DNA from: G963668345 sp965226215
Lineage (GTDB): Bacteria; Acidobacteriota; Terriglobia; Bryobacterales; UBA6623
Reading direction: 5' to 3'
Assembly (NCBI GenBank): GCA_965226215.1
Contig: CBDDCH010000002.1
Span: 310,001-374,000, forward strand
Length of the DNA stretch: 64,000 nucleotides
Positions 52,601 to 60,652 of the stretch are shown here, piece after piece. The number at the start of each line of letters is the position of its first letter. Positions within the stretch are counted from its first letter, which is position 1. The notes below the pieces were generated by a model, which worked only from the letters and a program-made list of their open reading frames with translations, had not been told where the DNA came from and did not search any database. The position numbers and the translations under genes were made by a program.

Positions 52601-54505
52601 ATGAGTGACCCTAACCTACATCGGAAGTCAAGCAGGGTCCTCGCGGTCCTAACGCTTTCGTTCTTCCTTTGCCTCCATTCCCCGATCCAAGCGCAGAAGA
52701 AAGCAGAACCGACGACGGGTCCGGAGGCCATATCCGTCTTTCCCCTGGCTGCACAGCAAGGCACGGTCTTTGATGCACAGGTCCGGGGGAAGAAACTTGA
52801 GGGCCTCTATGGTGTTTGGTTCGCCGACCCGGGCGCGAGTGCCCAGATCGAAAGAGTGGAACCGATCGACCTCGACATCGAATGCGATGTCAGGCCTTGC
52901 GCCGCGGACGTCGGCATGGGCGAGCGAAAACCGGTCCTCGGTCATCTGGCGTTCTTGAAGATCGAGGTCGACGCCGCAGCGAAAAGAGGGAAGCACTCTT
53001 TCCGGTTGGTAACGCCCCGTGGTGTCTCGAACGCCTTGGAATTCGTGGTCGACACCCAGCCCGTCATTCTCGAGGCGGGCAACGACAACAACCAGGCCGC
53101 CCAAGCTCAGAAACTCGATATTCCTTCGCTGATCGCCGGCAGGATGGAGGAGATGGGCGATCGAGATTTCTATTCGTTCGACGTGGCCGCGGGCCAGGAG
53201 CTGATGTTCCACGCCGTGTCCAACACCACCCTCAACAACTACGACTCGGCCCAGTTGACGCTCTACCGAGAAGCGGGCAGCTGGTTTGACTCCGAGCGGC
53301 CCAAGCATCTGGTGTTTTCACAGGATTCTCGTTTGAACTACACATTCGACACACCTGGGCGCTATTTCGTGGCGTACACGTCGTTCCAGGGAGTAGGGGG
53401 GCCCGACGTGGCTTACCGGCTTTGTGTGGGCCAGCCCGATGCCCGGCATTTTTCGAAGTATGAGGAGCAGATCATTCCCCCATCGTTGCTCGATAAGTTG
53501 CAAATCCCTTTTCAGAGGAAGCTCGAATCCGATCGCCTCCAAGCGCTGCAATCGAGGACTGTTGTGGAGAAGCCAGGGGCACGCGACTCCGGGCAGGGGA
53601 AGTCTTCTTCGGCGACGGGCAGGGTGGCTGCGAGCGAGCGGCCCTCGGGTACGGACACGCTTCAGGTGCCCGCGGCTTACAGCGTCCAGGTCGAACAAGA
53701 GCCCAATGAAACCGCGAACCAGGCATTGGAGGTAACCCTTCCGGTTCTGGTGGAAGGTGCCATCGAAAGTCCCGAGGATGTGGATACGTTCAAGCTTAGG
53801 ATTCCAGCGAAGGCAAAGTTAGCATTCGAAATCGAGGGCCCCGAGGCGGTTACACCCACTTTCAATCCACATGTATCGGTTATCGACGCCAACGGGGAGG
53901 AGATGCTCAACAACTACTTCCGAAAGATCGCTGGCGATGGGGACGATTGGGTCAGGATGATCCGGAGCAAAGTGATCTACACGTTCGAGCGGGAAGGCGA
54001 CTACACTCTACAGATTCGTGATGTTACGGCTCGATATGGAGAGCCGGCCTTCAAATACCGAATTCTCGTTCGGCCCCAGATCCCGCATGTCGGTAAAATT
54101 GAGGTACAAGAAGACGCGGCGAATCTTGTTCCCGGCGAGGCCAGCAAGCTGACGATCATCACCGACCAAGAGGAAGGTTTCGGCGGTGAAGTCGTCCTCA
54201 AGATTGAAGGCTTGCCGCGCGGAGTCGAGGCGCTGGCCGGCGCCGATGTAGAGCCGGACACGGCGGCCCCTTTTCCCGAAATCCATAAGGAACGTTTCGT
54301 CCCCAAGAGCAAGAAAACGACCATCGTGTTGGTGACGGCGGCTGACGCGCCCGCCACCCAGATGCCTACAGTGGCTCGCATCACCGCCCGGCCGGTGGTC
54401 GGGGGGAAACTGGGAGCGCCTTGGAAGGTTAGAGATCTTCCGGTTATGGTGCTGAAGCCGAGTCAAGAGTTAGACGTTGGAGCCGATTCATCGGGGAGGC
54501 TGTGA
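52601..54505 (+). CDS. Secreted PPC-domain protein, first tandem copy
   Basis: 634 residues. ATG 52601 gives a signal peptide (VLAVLTLSFFLCLHSPIQA). Then ISVFPLAAQQGTVFDAQVRGKKLEGLYGVWF, a beta-sandwich as in planctomycete-type surface proteins, and two pre-peptidase C-terminal (PPC) domains, around NDNNQAAQAQKLDIPSLIAGRMEEMGDRDFYSFDVAAGQEL and EQEPNETANQALEVTLPVLVEGAIESPEDVDTFKLRI. A Ser/Thr-rich linker separates them. The stop overlaps the next gene by 4 bp (GTGA). No protease or other catalytic domain is attached. It probably binds or scaffolds the exported DUF1553/DUF1501 proteins encoded downstream (inference). Confidence 0.86.
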   Translation: MSDPNLHRKSSRVLAVLTLSFFLCLHSPIQAQKKAEPTTGPEAISVFPLAAQQGTVFDAQVRGKKLEGLYGVWFADPGASAQIERVEPIDLDIECDVRPCAADVGMGERKPVLGHLAFLKIEVDAAAKRGKHSFRLVTPRGVSNALEFVVDTQPVILEAGNDNNQAAQAQKLDIPSLIAGRMEEMGDRDFYSFDVAAGQELMFHAVSNTTLNNYDSAQLTLYREAGSWFDSERPKHLVFSQDSRLNYTFDTPGRYFVAYTSFQGVGGPDVAYRLCVGQPDARHFSKYEEQIIPPSLLDKLQIPFQRKLESDRLQALQSRTVVEKPGARDSGQGKSSSATGRVAASERPSGTDTLQVPAAYSVQVEQEPNETANQALEVTLPVLVEGAIESPEDVDTFKLRIPAKAKLAFEIEGPEAVTPTFNPHVSVIDANGEEMLNNYFRKIAGDGDDWVRMIRSKVIYTFEREGDYTLQIRDVTARYGEPAFKYRILVRPQIPHVGKIEVQEDAANLVPGEASKLTIITDQEEGFGGEVVLKIEGLPRGVEALAGADVEPDTAAPFPEIHKERFVPKSKKTTIVLVTAADAPATQMPTVARITARPVVGGKLGAPWKVRDLPVMVLKPSQELDVGADSSGRL

Positions 54506-56406
54506 GCGACCCTAGCCTACATCGGAAGTCAAACAGGGCCCTCGTGGTCCTAACGCTTCCGTTCTTCCTTTGCCTTGATTCCCAGATACAGGCGCAGGAG
54601 AAGGCAGAATCGACGACGGGTCCAAGGGCCATATCCGTCTTTCCCCTGGCTGCACAGCAAGGCACGGTCTTCGATGCACAGGTCCGGGGGAAGAAACTTG
54701 AGGGCCTCTATGGTGTTTGGTTCGCCGACCCGGGCGCGAGTGCCCAGGTCGAAAGAGTCGAATCGATCGAGCTCGAGACCGAAACGGATCCACAGACGGG
54801 GGAGCGAAAACCTGTCCTCGGTCACGTAGCGTTCTTGAAGATCGAGGTCGACCCCGCTGCGAAAAGAGGGAAACACACTTTCCGGCTGGTGACACCCCGT
54901 GGTGTCTCGAACGCTTTGGAGTTCGTGGTCGACACCCAGCCCGTCATTCTAGAGACCGGCAATGACAACAACCAGGCCGCCCAAGCCCAAAAACTCCAGG
55001 TTCCTTCGGTGATCGCCGGCAGGATGTCGGAGATGGGCGATCGGGATTTCTATTCGTTCGACGTGGCCGCGGGCCAGGAGCTGATGTTCCACGCCGTGTC
55101 CAACACCACCCTCCACAAGAAGGGGGTCAACGCTGTAGGGTATGACTCGGCCCAGTTGACTCTCTACCGAGAAGCGGGCAGCTGGTTTGACTCCGAGCGG
55201 CCCAAGCATCTGGTGTTTTCACAGGATTCTCGTTTGAACTACACATTCGACACACCTGGGCGCTATTTCATGGCGTACACGTCGTTCCAGGGAGTGGGGG
55301 GGGGCGACGTGGTTTACCGGCTCTGTGTGGGCCACCCCGATGCCCGGCATTTTTCGAAGTATGAGGAGCAGATCATTCCCCCATCGTTGTTCGATAGGTT
55401 GCAAATCCCTTTTCAGAGAAAACTCGAATCGGATCGCCTGCAAGCTCTGCAATCTCGGACTGTTGTAAAGAGCCGTGGGGCACGCGACTCCGGCGAGGGG
55501 AAGTTTTCTTCGGCGACGGGTGGGGTGGCTGTGAGCGAATGGCCCTCGGGTACGGATACGCTTCAGGTGCCCGCGGGTTACAGCGTCCAGGTCGAACAAG
55601 AGCCCAACGAAACCGCGGACCAGGCATTGGAGGTAACCCTTCCGGTTCTGCTGGAAGGTGCCATCGAACGTCCCGCCGATGTGGATACGTTCAAGCTTAG
55701 GATTCCGGCGAAGGCAAAGTTAGCATTCGAAATCGAGGGCCCCGAGGCGGTTACGCCCACTTTCAATCCACATGTATCGGTTATCGACGCCAACGGGGAG
55801 GAGATGCTGAACAACTACTTCCGAAAGATCGCCGGGGATGGGGACGATTGGGTCCGGATGATCCGCTCCAAGGTGATCTACACGTTCGAGAGAGAAGGCG
55901 ACTACACTTTGCAGATTCGTGATATTACGGCTCGATATGGAGAGCCGGCTTTTAAATACCGAGTTCTCGTTCGGCCCCAGATCCCGCATGTCGGTAAAAT
56001 TGAGGTACAAGAAGACGCGGCCAATCTCGTTCCCGGCGAGGCCAGCAAGCTGACGATCATCACCGACCAAGAGGAAGGTTTCGGCGGTGAAGTCGTCCTC
56101 AAGATTGAAGGCTTGCCGCGCGGAGTCGAGGCGCTGGCCGGCGCCGATGTAGAGCCGGACACGGCGCCCCCTTTTCCCGAAGTCCATAAGGAACGTTTCG
56201 TCCCCAAGAGCAAGAAAACGACCATCGTGTTGGTGACGGCGGCTGACGCGCCCGCCACGGAGATGCCTACAGTGGCTCGCATCACCGCCCGGCCGGCGGT
56301 CGGGGGGAAACTGGGAGCGCCTTTGAAGGTTAGAGATCTTCCGGTTATGGTGCTGAAGCCGAGTCAACAGTTAGACGTCGGTAGCGATTCATCGAGGAGG
56401 CTGTAA
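54502..56406 (+). CDS. Secreted PPC-domain protein, second tandem copy
   Basis: Also 634 residues, starting with GTG 54502 in the stop region of the first copy. The N-terminus (SDPSLHRKSNRALVVLTLPFFLCL) mirrors the upstream protein. The two copies differ mainly in an ERKP-proximal loop (7 residues shorter here) and in a NTTLHKKGVNAVGYDS insert (7 longer), so lengths balance. The C-terminal 350 residues and their DNA are almost identical, unlike the more diverged central linkers, which suggests recent duplication or gene conversion. Role as for its twin. Confidence 0.86.
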   Translation: MSDPSLHRKSNRALVVLTLPFFLCLDSQIQAQEKAESTTGPRAISVFPLAAQQGTVFDAQVRGKKLEGLYGVWFADPGASAQVERVESIELETETDPQTGERKPVLGHVAFLKIEVDPAAKRGKHTFRLVTPRGVSNALEFVVDTQPVILETGNDNNQAAQAQKLQVPSVIAGRMSEMGDRDFYSFDVAAGQELMFHAVSNTTLHKKGVNAVGYDSAQLTLYREAGSWFDSERPKHLVFSQDSRLNYTFDTPGRYFMAYTSFQGVGGGDVVYRLCVGHPDARHFSKYEEQIIPPSLFDRLQIPFQRKLESDRLQALQSRTVVKSRGARDSGEGKFSSATGGVAVSEWPSGTDTLQVPAGYSVQVEQEPNETADQALEVTLPVLLEGAIERPADVDTFKLRIPAKAKLAFEIEGPEAVTPTFNPHVSVIDANGEEMLNNYFRKIAGDGDDWVRMIRSKVIYTFEREGDYTLQIRDITARYGEPAFKYRVLVRPQIPHVGKIEVQEDAANLVPGEASKLTIITDQEEGFGGEVVLKIEGLPRGVEALAGADVEPDTAPPFPEVHKERFVPKSKKTTIVLVTAADAPATEMPTVARITARPAVGGKLGAPLKVRDLPVMVLKPSQQLDVGSDSSRRL

Positions 56407-56411
56407 GAAAA

Positions 56412-58964
56412 ATGACGATGCGGAAAAGTTCGTGGAGCTGTTGGCTAGCCATCGCCGTTGCGATGGGATTCGCTTCTTCCGGCGCCCTACTCGGTGAAAG
56501 TCCGCCGGCGAAAGTTCTTTCCTTGCGCCTAGCCCCGGAGAATCCCACGCTTTGGGGAACTAAAGCTGCGCAGTATTTTCTGGTCTTCGCGGAGTACAGC
56601 GATGGTCTGGAGCGGGACGTCACTTCGCAAAGCCGCTTTTCGGTTTCGGATGCGACGGTGGTGGAGGTCGATGAGACCGGTCTCGTTGTTGCTTTGGGCA
56701 ACGGAAACTCTGGGCTGAAGGCTCAATTCGAAGGACGATCGGCCACCACACAGGTTCAGGTGTCGGGGTCGGACGAATCGCGTCCCTTCAGTTTCGCCCG
56801 TGACATCGGAGGCATTTTCACGAAACGGGGCTGCAACGACAGTTCCTGCCATGGCGGCGTCAAGGGGCAAGGCGGGTTCAAGCTCTCTCTGAACGCCCTC
56901 TACCCGGAGGACGATCATAAGTGGATTGTCGAAGGTGGCACCTATCAAGTCCTGTCGACCGAGACTGGCGCCAAAAATCCTCGGGTGGATTTGAAACAGC
57001 CCGAAAACAGCGTGCTGTTGATGAAAGCCACCATGCAGCTTCCGCACGGAGGCGGACAGAGGCTCACTCCCGGCTCCACCGATTATCAGACGATTCTCGA
57101 CTGGGTGCGAAACGGAGCGCCCCTCGGAGAAGAAGGTGAAAAGGAAAGTATCCGGATCACTCGCGTGGAGGTCTACCCGACTCAAACCGTCTTGGACGCA
57201 CAGGGCAAGCAGCAGTTGTTGGTGACCGCTCATCTGTCGAACGGACAACGCGAAGACATCACCGACGAAGTGCTATACGCTTCCAACAACTCGGAAGTAG
57301 TCAGAGTCAATTCCAGTGGCCAGGTAGAGGCAGTCGGCCCCGGCGAGACGGCGATCATGATTCGAGCATCTGGGGCGGCCGTCAGCGCTCTGGTGGGCGT
57401 GATCTCCGAGCCGATTCCAAATTACCCCGAGGTCGAGCCGAAGAACTTCATCGACAAGTTCGTCTTCGCCAAGCTGCGCCAGTTCAACATCATTCCTTCC
57501 GAGCTGTCGAGTGACGCGGAGTTCTTGCGGCGCGTGTGCCTGGATCTGACCGGGACTCTGCCGCCACCTGAGCGAACGCGGGAATTCCTTGCCAGCAAGG
57601 ATCCGCAGAAGCGGGACAAGCTTATTGAGACGCTCCTGAACACCTCCGAATACGAGGATTACTGGACATACCGCTTCGCGGACCTGTTCCGCATAGCGTG
57701 GTTCCAGATTGGCATGGGTTTGGACTGGTGCGAGGATTACTGGGACTGGATTCGAGAGAACGTTAAGACGAACAGGCCCTACAACGAGGTGGCGCGGGAG
57801 CGCATCGCGGCGCTCGGCTACAGTGCACCGTCGCGGCACTTCCTGCCTAACGGGGAGGTTCGCTACCCGCAAAACAAGATGGCCGAGGAAACCAGGGTAT
57901 TCCTCGGACGCCGCATGGATTGCGCCCAGTGCCACAATCACCCGTTTGAAGCCTGGAGTCAGGATCAGTTCTGGGGCTTGGCCGCCTTTTTCGGACGTAT
58001 GAACCTGATCAACGGTCGGGGAGAAGAGGCGGGAACAGTTATTTTTGAGGATCCCACCGGTCAGGAAGTTGATCTGTTCGACACGGGCAAGAGCCGTAAG
58101 GTGCTTCACCCGCGAACGGGAAAGGAAGTTCACCCCACGTTCCTCGACGGAACGGTGCTGCCGGAAGAGCAGCGGGCTGATCTACGGGTGCATTTAGCGG
58201 ATTGGGCGGTTTCCCATCCTTATTTCGCGGAAGCGGCCGTCAACCGCTTCTGGAGCTACTTCTTTGGGAGAGGCTTCGTGAACCCGGTGGACGACTTTCG
58301 CTCCACGAATCCGCCCACGCATCCGAAGCTGATTAAAGCGCTTGCGCGGGATTTTGAACAGAATGGCTACGACCTCAAGCGCTTGATGCGAACCATTGTG
58401 CAGTCGAAGACCTACCAGCTCAGCGCCGAGCCTAATGCAACGAATAAGAACGATCAGATCAACTACTCTCACGCAACATCCCGTCTGCTGGACGCCGCTC
58501 TGCTCTTTGACGCTATCTCCTACGTGACCGGCGTGCCGATGGTTTTCGAGCAGGACAAATACAAACGAGGAAGACTACCGAAGGGATCCCGGGCGATCCA
58601 TGTGGTGATGCCGGATATATACAGAATGCGGGTTCTGGAAATCTACGGCCAGACCATGCGTGCGATGTTGCCGGAAGGAAGCCCCAAGCCGAACCTCGGT
58701 CAAGCCCTGCATCAGCTCGTAGGAACCACGTTTACCGACAAGATTTCCCATGACGCAGGGCGGATTCACCGGCTCATTGCGGCCGGCGCGTCCGACCGAG
58801 AAATCATCGAGAAGCTCTATTTGCTGAGCCTTACACGGTTTCCGACTGCTGAAGAAGAGGCAGAGCTGCTAACGATGATCTCCGAGCACTCGTCGCGACG
58901 GCAGGCTCTCGAGGATCTGCTGTGGGCGTTGCTGAGTTCACGAGAGTTTTCGAATAATCACTAG
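56412..58964 (+). CDS. DUF1549/DUF1553 secreted protein with Ig-like and cytochrome-type segments
   Basis: 850 residues, 5 bp after the second PPC gene. Signal peptide (CWLAIAVAMGFASSGALLG), a Big_2-like Ig domain (RLAPENPTLWGTKAAQYFLVFAEYSDG), a Cys-x4-Cys-His heme-like motif (RGCNDSSCHGGVKGQGGFKLS), a second Ig-like domain, then DUF1549 (VFAKLRQFNIIPSELSSDAEFLRRVCLDLTGTLPPPERTREFL ; RMDCAQCHNHPFEAWSQDQFWGLAAFFGRM) and DUF1553 (VNRFWSYFFGRGFVNPVDDFRSTNPPTHPKLIKALARDFEQNGYDLKRLMRTI). Such proteins are common in Planctomycetota and Acidobacteriota; heme binding is inferred, function unknown. Confidence 0.9.
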   Translation: MTMRKSSWSCWLAIAVAMGFASSGALLGESPPAKVLSLRLAPENPTLWGTKAAQYFLVFAEYSDGLERDVTSQSRFSVSDATVVEVDETGLVVALGNGNSGLKAQFEGRSATTQVQVSGSDESRPFSFARDIGGIFTKRGCNDSSCHGGVKGQGGFKLSLNALYPEDDHKWIVEGGTYQVLSTETGAKNPRVDLKQPENSVLLMKATMQLPHGGGQRLTPGSTDYQTILDWVRNGAPLGEEGEKESIRITRVEVYPTQTVLDAQGKQQLLVTAHLSNGQREDITDEVLYASNNSEVVRVNSSGQVEAVGPGETAIMIRASGAAVSALVGVISEPIPNYPEVEPKNFIDKFVFAKLRQFNIIPSELSSDAEFLRRVCLDLTGTLPPPERTREFLASKDPQKRDKLIETLLNTSEYEDYWTYRFADLFRIAWFQIGMGLDWCEDYWDWIRENVKTNRPYNEVARERIAALGYSAPSRHFLPNGEVRYPQNKMAEETRVFLGRRMDCAQCHNHPFEAWSQDQFWGLAAFFGRMNLINGRGEEAGTVIFEDPTGQEVDLFDTGKSRKVLHPRTGKEVHPTFLDGTVLPEEQRADLRVHLADWAVSHPYFAEAAVNRFWSYFFGRGFVNPVDDFRSTNPPTHPKLIKALARDFEQNGYDLKRLMRTIVQSKTYQLSAEPNATNKNDQINYSHATSRLLDAALLFDAISYVTGVPMVFEQDKYKRGRLPKGSRAIHVVMPDIYRMRVLEIYGQTMRAMLPEGSPKPNLGQALHQLVGTTFTDKISHDAGRIHRLIAAGASDREIIEKLYLLSLTRFPTAEEEAELLTMISEHSSRRQALEDLLWALLSSREFSNNH

Positions 58965-59005
58965 ACCCGTTACCTATGAACTGTGTGAAAGAGCGTGAGA
59001 GAATG

Positions 59006-59030
59006 GTAGGGACGCAATTCATTGCGCCCG
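59006..59030. repeat. GTAGGGAC-type intergenic palindrome
   Basis: GTAGGGACGCAAT / ATTGCGCCCG. Same family as the palindromes at 78-102, 5087-5112, 11615-11639, 30776-30801, 30865-30890 and 42689-42713. Lies between the DUF1553 and DUF1501 genes. Confidence 0.6.
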
Positions 59031-59046
59031 GCAAGGACCAAAAACC

Positions 59047-60393
59047 ATGAGAAAAATCGGTTGCTTGGATATCAATGATCCGGCCTTAAAACGCCGCCAC
59101 TTCCTGAAGGTGGGGTCGCTGAGCCTACTTGGCATCAGCATGAGTCAGTTTCTGCGGGTCGAACACCTAATGGCGGCCGTGCAAGACAAGGGCGCCGGAA
59201 AGAAGGGTAAGGCGCAGTCGTGCATCCTTCTGTGGCTTGAAGGCGGCCCCAGCCAAGTGGACACGTGGGACCCCAAGAAGAACAGCTCCTTTAAGCCCAT
59301 TCCGACGAACGTGGCCGGGATTCAGGTTTCGGAACTTGTGCCCAAGATTGCCAAACGAATGGACAAGTTGGCGATCATTCGCTCGCTTCACACCCTCGAG
59401 AGCAATCACCCACAGGCTACTCATTATGCGGCGACCGGCCACCAGGTTAACGCGGCGATGCGGTTTCCCTGTCTGGGTTCCGTGATTGCCAAAGAAATGG
59501 CCCCGCGCAACAACATGCCGGCTTATGTCCTGCATCCTGAGGGCGACAACGACCACCATTTCACCGAGAATTTCAACGCTGCTTTCCTCGGCGGCAAGTA
59601 CGGCCCGATGATGCTGCCCGACCCGAGCCGCGCGGATTTCGAGGTTCCCGATCTGACCCTGCCGAAATCGATCACCGCGGAGCGCATCGAGGACCGGCGA
59701 TCCTTCCTAGGAGTTGTCGATCGCCTCTATCGCAAGAAGGCCGAGACGGCGGAATCCCTAGAGATGGACGCCTACACCGAGCAAGCTCTGAAGATGATCT
59801 TGACGCCATCGGTAAAAGAGGCTTTCGACCTTTCGAAAGAATCAGAGAAGACAAAGGACGCGTACGGCCGCGACGGCGCGGGACAAAGCATGCTATTGGC
59901 GAGACGGCTTGTGGAGGCAGGTACGCGCTTTGTGACGGCGGCCGGCTACAAGATAAACCAGTGGGATACGCACGGCGACAACGATAAGCTTCACCGCGAT
60001 GAGCTATGCCCCTCGTTCGATCAGTCCTTTTCCGCCCTGCTGGATGATCTCGACCAGCGAGGGTTGCTGGAATCCACCGTGGTGATTGCGATGGGCGAAT
60101 TCGGGCGGACCCCGCACATAAACCCCAAGAACGGCCGCGACCATTGGCCTCAATGCTGGTCGCTGGTGATGGGAGGCGGAGGCATTCAAGGGGGTACGGT
60201 GATCGGTGCCAGCGACGAACGGGGTGCCTACGTTGCCGACCGCATGATCACCATAGGCGACGTCTTTGCGACGGTTTACAAAGCCTTCGGCATCGACTGG
60301 GAGAAGACCTACATGACCCCCGTCGGCCGCCCGATCAAAATCGCCAACTCCATCGACGACGCCACCGGTGTCCCCATCAAAGGGCTGGTGTAG
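59047..60393 (+). CDS. DUF1501 family Tat-exported protein
   Basis: 448 residues. Tat-type signal: LKRRHFLKVGSLSLLGISMSQFL. The body matches DUF1501 (sulfatase-superfamily-like): SCILLWLEGGPSQVDTWDPK, IIRSLHTLESNHPQATHYAATGH, and a C-terminal VIAMGEFGRTPHINPKNGRDHWPQCWSLVMGGGGIQGG, with conserved Asp/His/Glu that could bind metal. DUF1501 genes are typically paired with DUF1549/DUF1553 genes, as here. The pair probably acts as one exported unit; substrate unknown. It is separated from the DUF1553 gene by 82 bp and one palindrome. Confidence 0.92.
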   Translation: MRKIGCLDINDPALKRRHFLKVGSLSLLGISMSQFLRVEHLMAAVQDKGAGKKGKAQSCILLWLEGGPSQVDTWDPKKNSSFKPIPTNVAGIQVSELVPKIAKRMDKLAIIRSLHTLESNHPQATHYAATGHQVNAAMRFPCLGSVIAKEMAPRNNMPAYVLHPEGDNDHHFTENFNAAFLGGKYGPMMLPDPSRADFEVPDLTLPKSITAERIEDRRSFLGVVDRLYRKKAETAESLEMDAYTEQALKMILTPSVKEAFDLSKESEKTKDAYGRDGAGQSMLLARRLVEAGTRFVTAAGYKINQWDTHGDNDKLHRDELCPSFDQSFSALLDDLDQRGLLESTVVIAMGEFGRTPHINPKNGRDHWPQCWSLVMGGGGIQGGTVIGASDERGAYVADRMITIGDVFATVYKAFGIDWEKTYMTPVGRPIKIANSIDDATGVPIKGLV

Positions 60394-60497
60394 TGACCAT
60401 ACCAGCTAACTACGCCAGTATTCGTAAGCACCTGCCGCGTACGTTGGAAGGCGGACGTCTGAATCGCCATTCCACCTAGCACGGCGCGAGCCTGCCC

Positions 60498-60652
60498 TAG
60501 CAGCCCGTGGCAAAAGTCGTGCAGGAGCGAAAAATGGGGACTACCACCAATTCGCTCCCCGTCATGACCCAAGAAACAAAGCACTTAGCCTGAAGCTAAT
60601 TGGCTGGCTGTACCCGATTTTTCGCGACCTTCACTTCTACCACGGGCTGCTA
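60498..60652. repeat. Miniature inverted-repeat element, family R5 (complete copy)
   Basis: A 155-bp element. Both ends, read inward, begin TAGCAGCCCGTGG and continue YARAAGT…GCGAAAAAT, an imperfect inverted repeat of about 40 bp. The internal 70 bp (GACCCAAGAAACAAAGC…) equals the truncated copy upstream of lpxC. Its right-end TAG forms the stop codon of the CRTAC1 gene on the minus strand. No coding capacity. The rest of 60394-60497 shows no gene. Confidence 0.8.
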
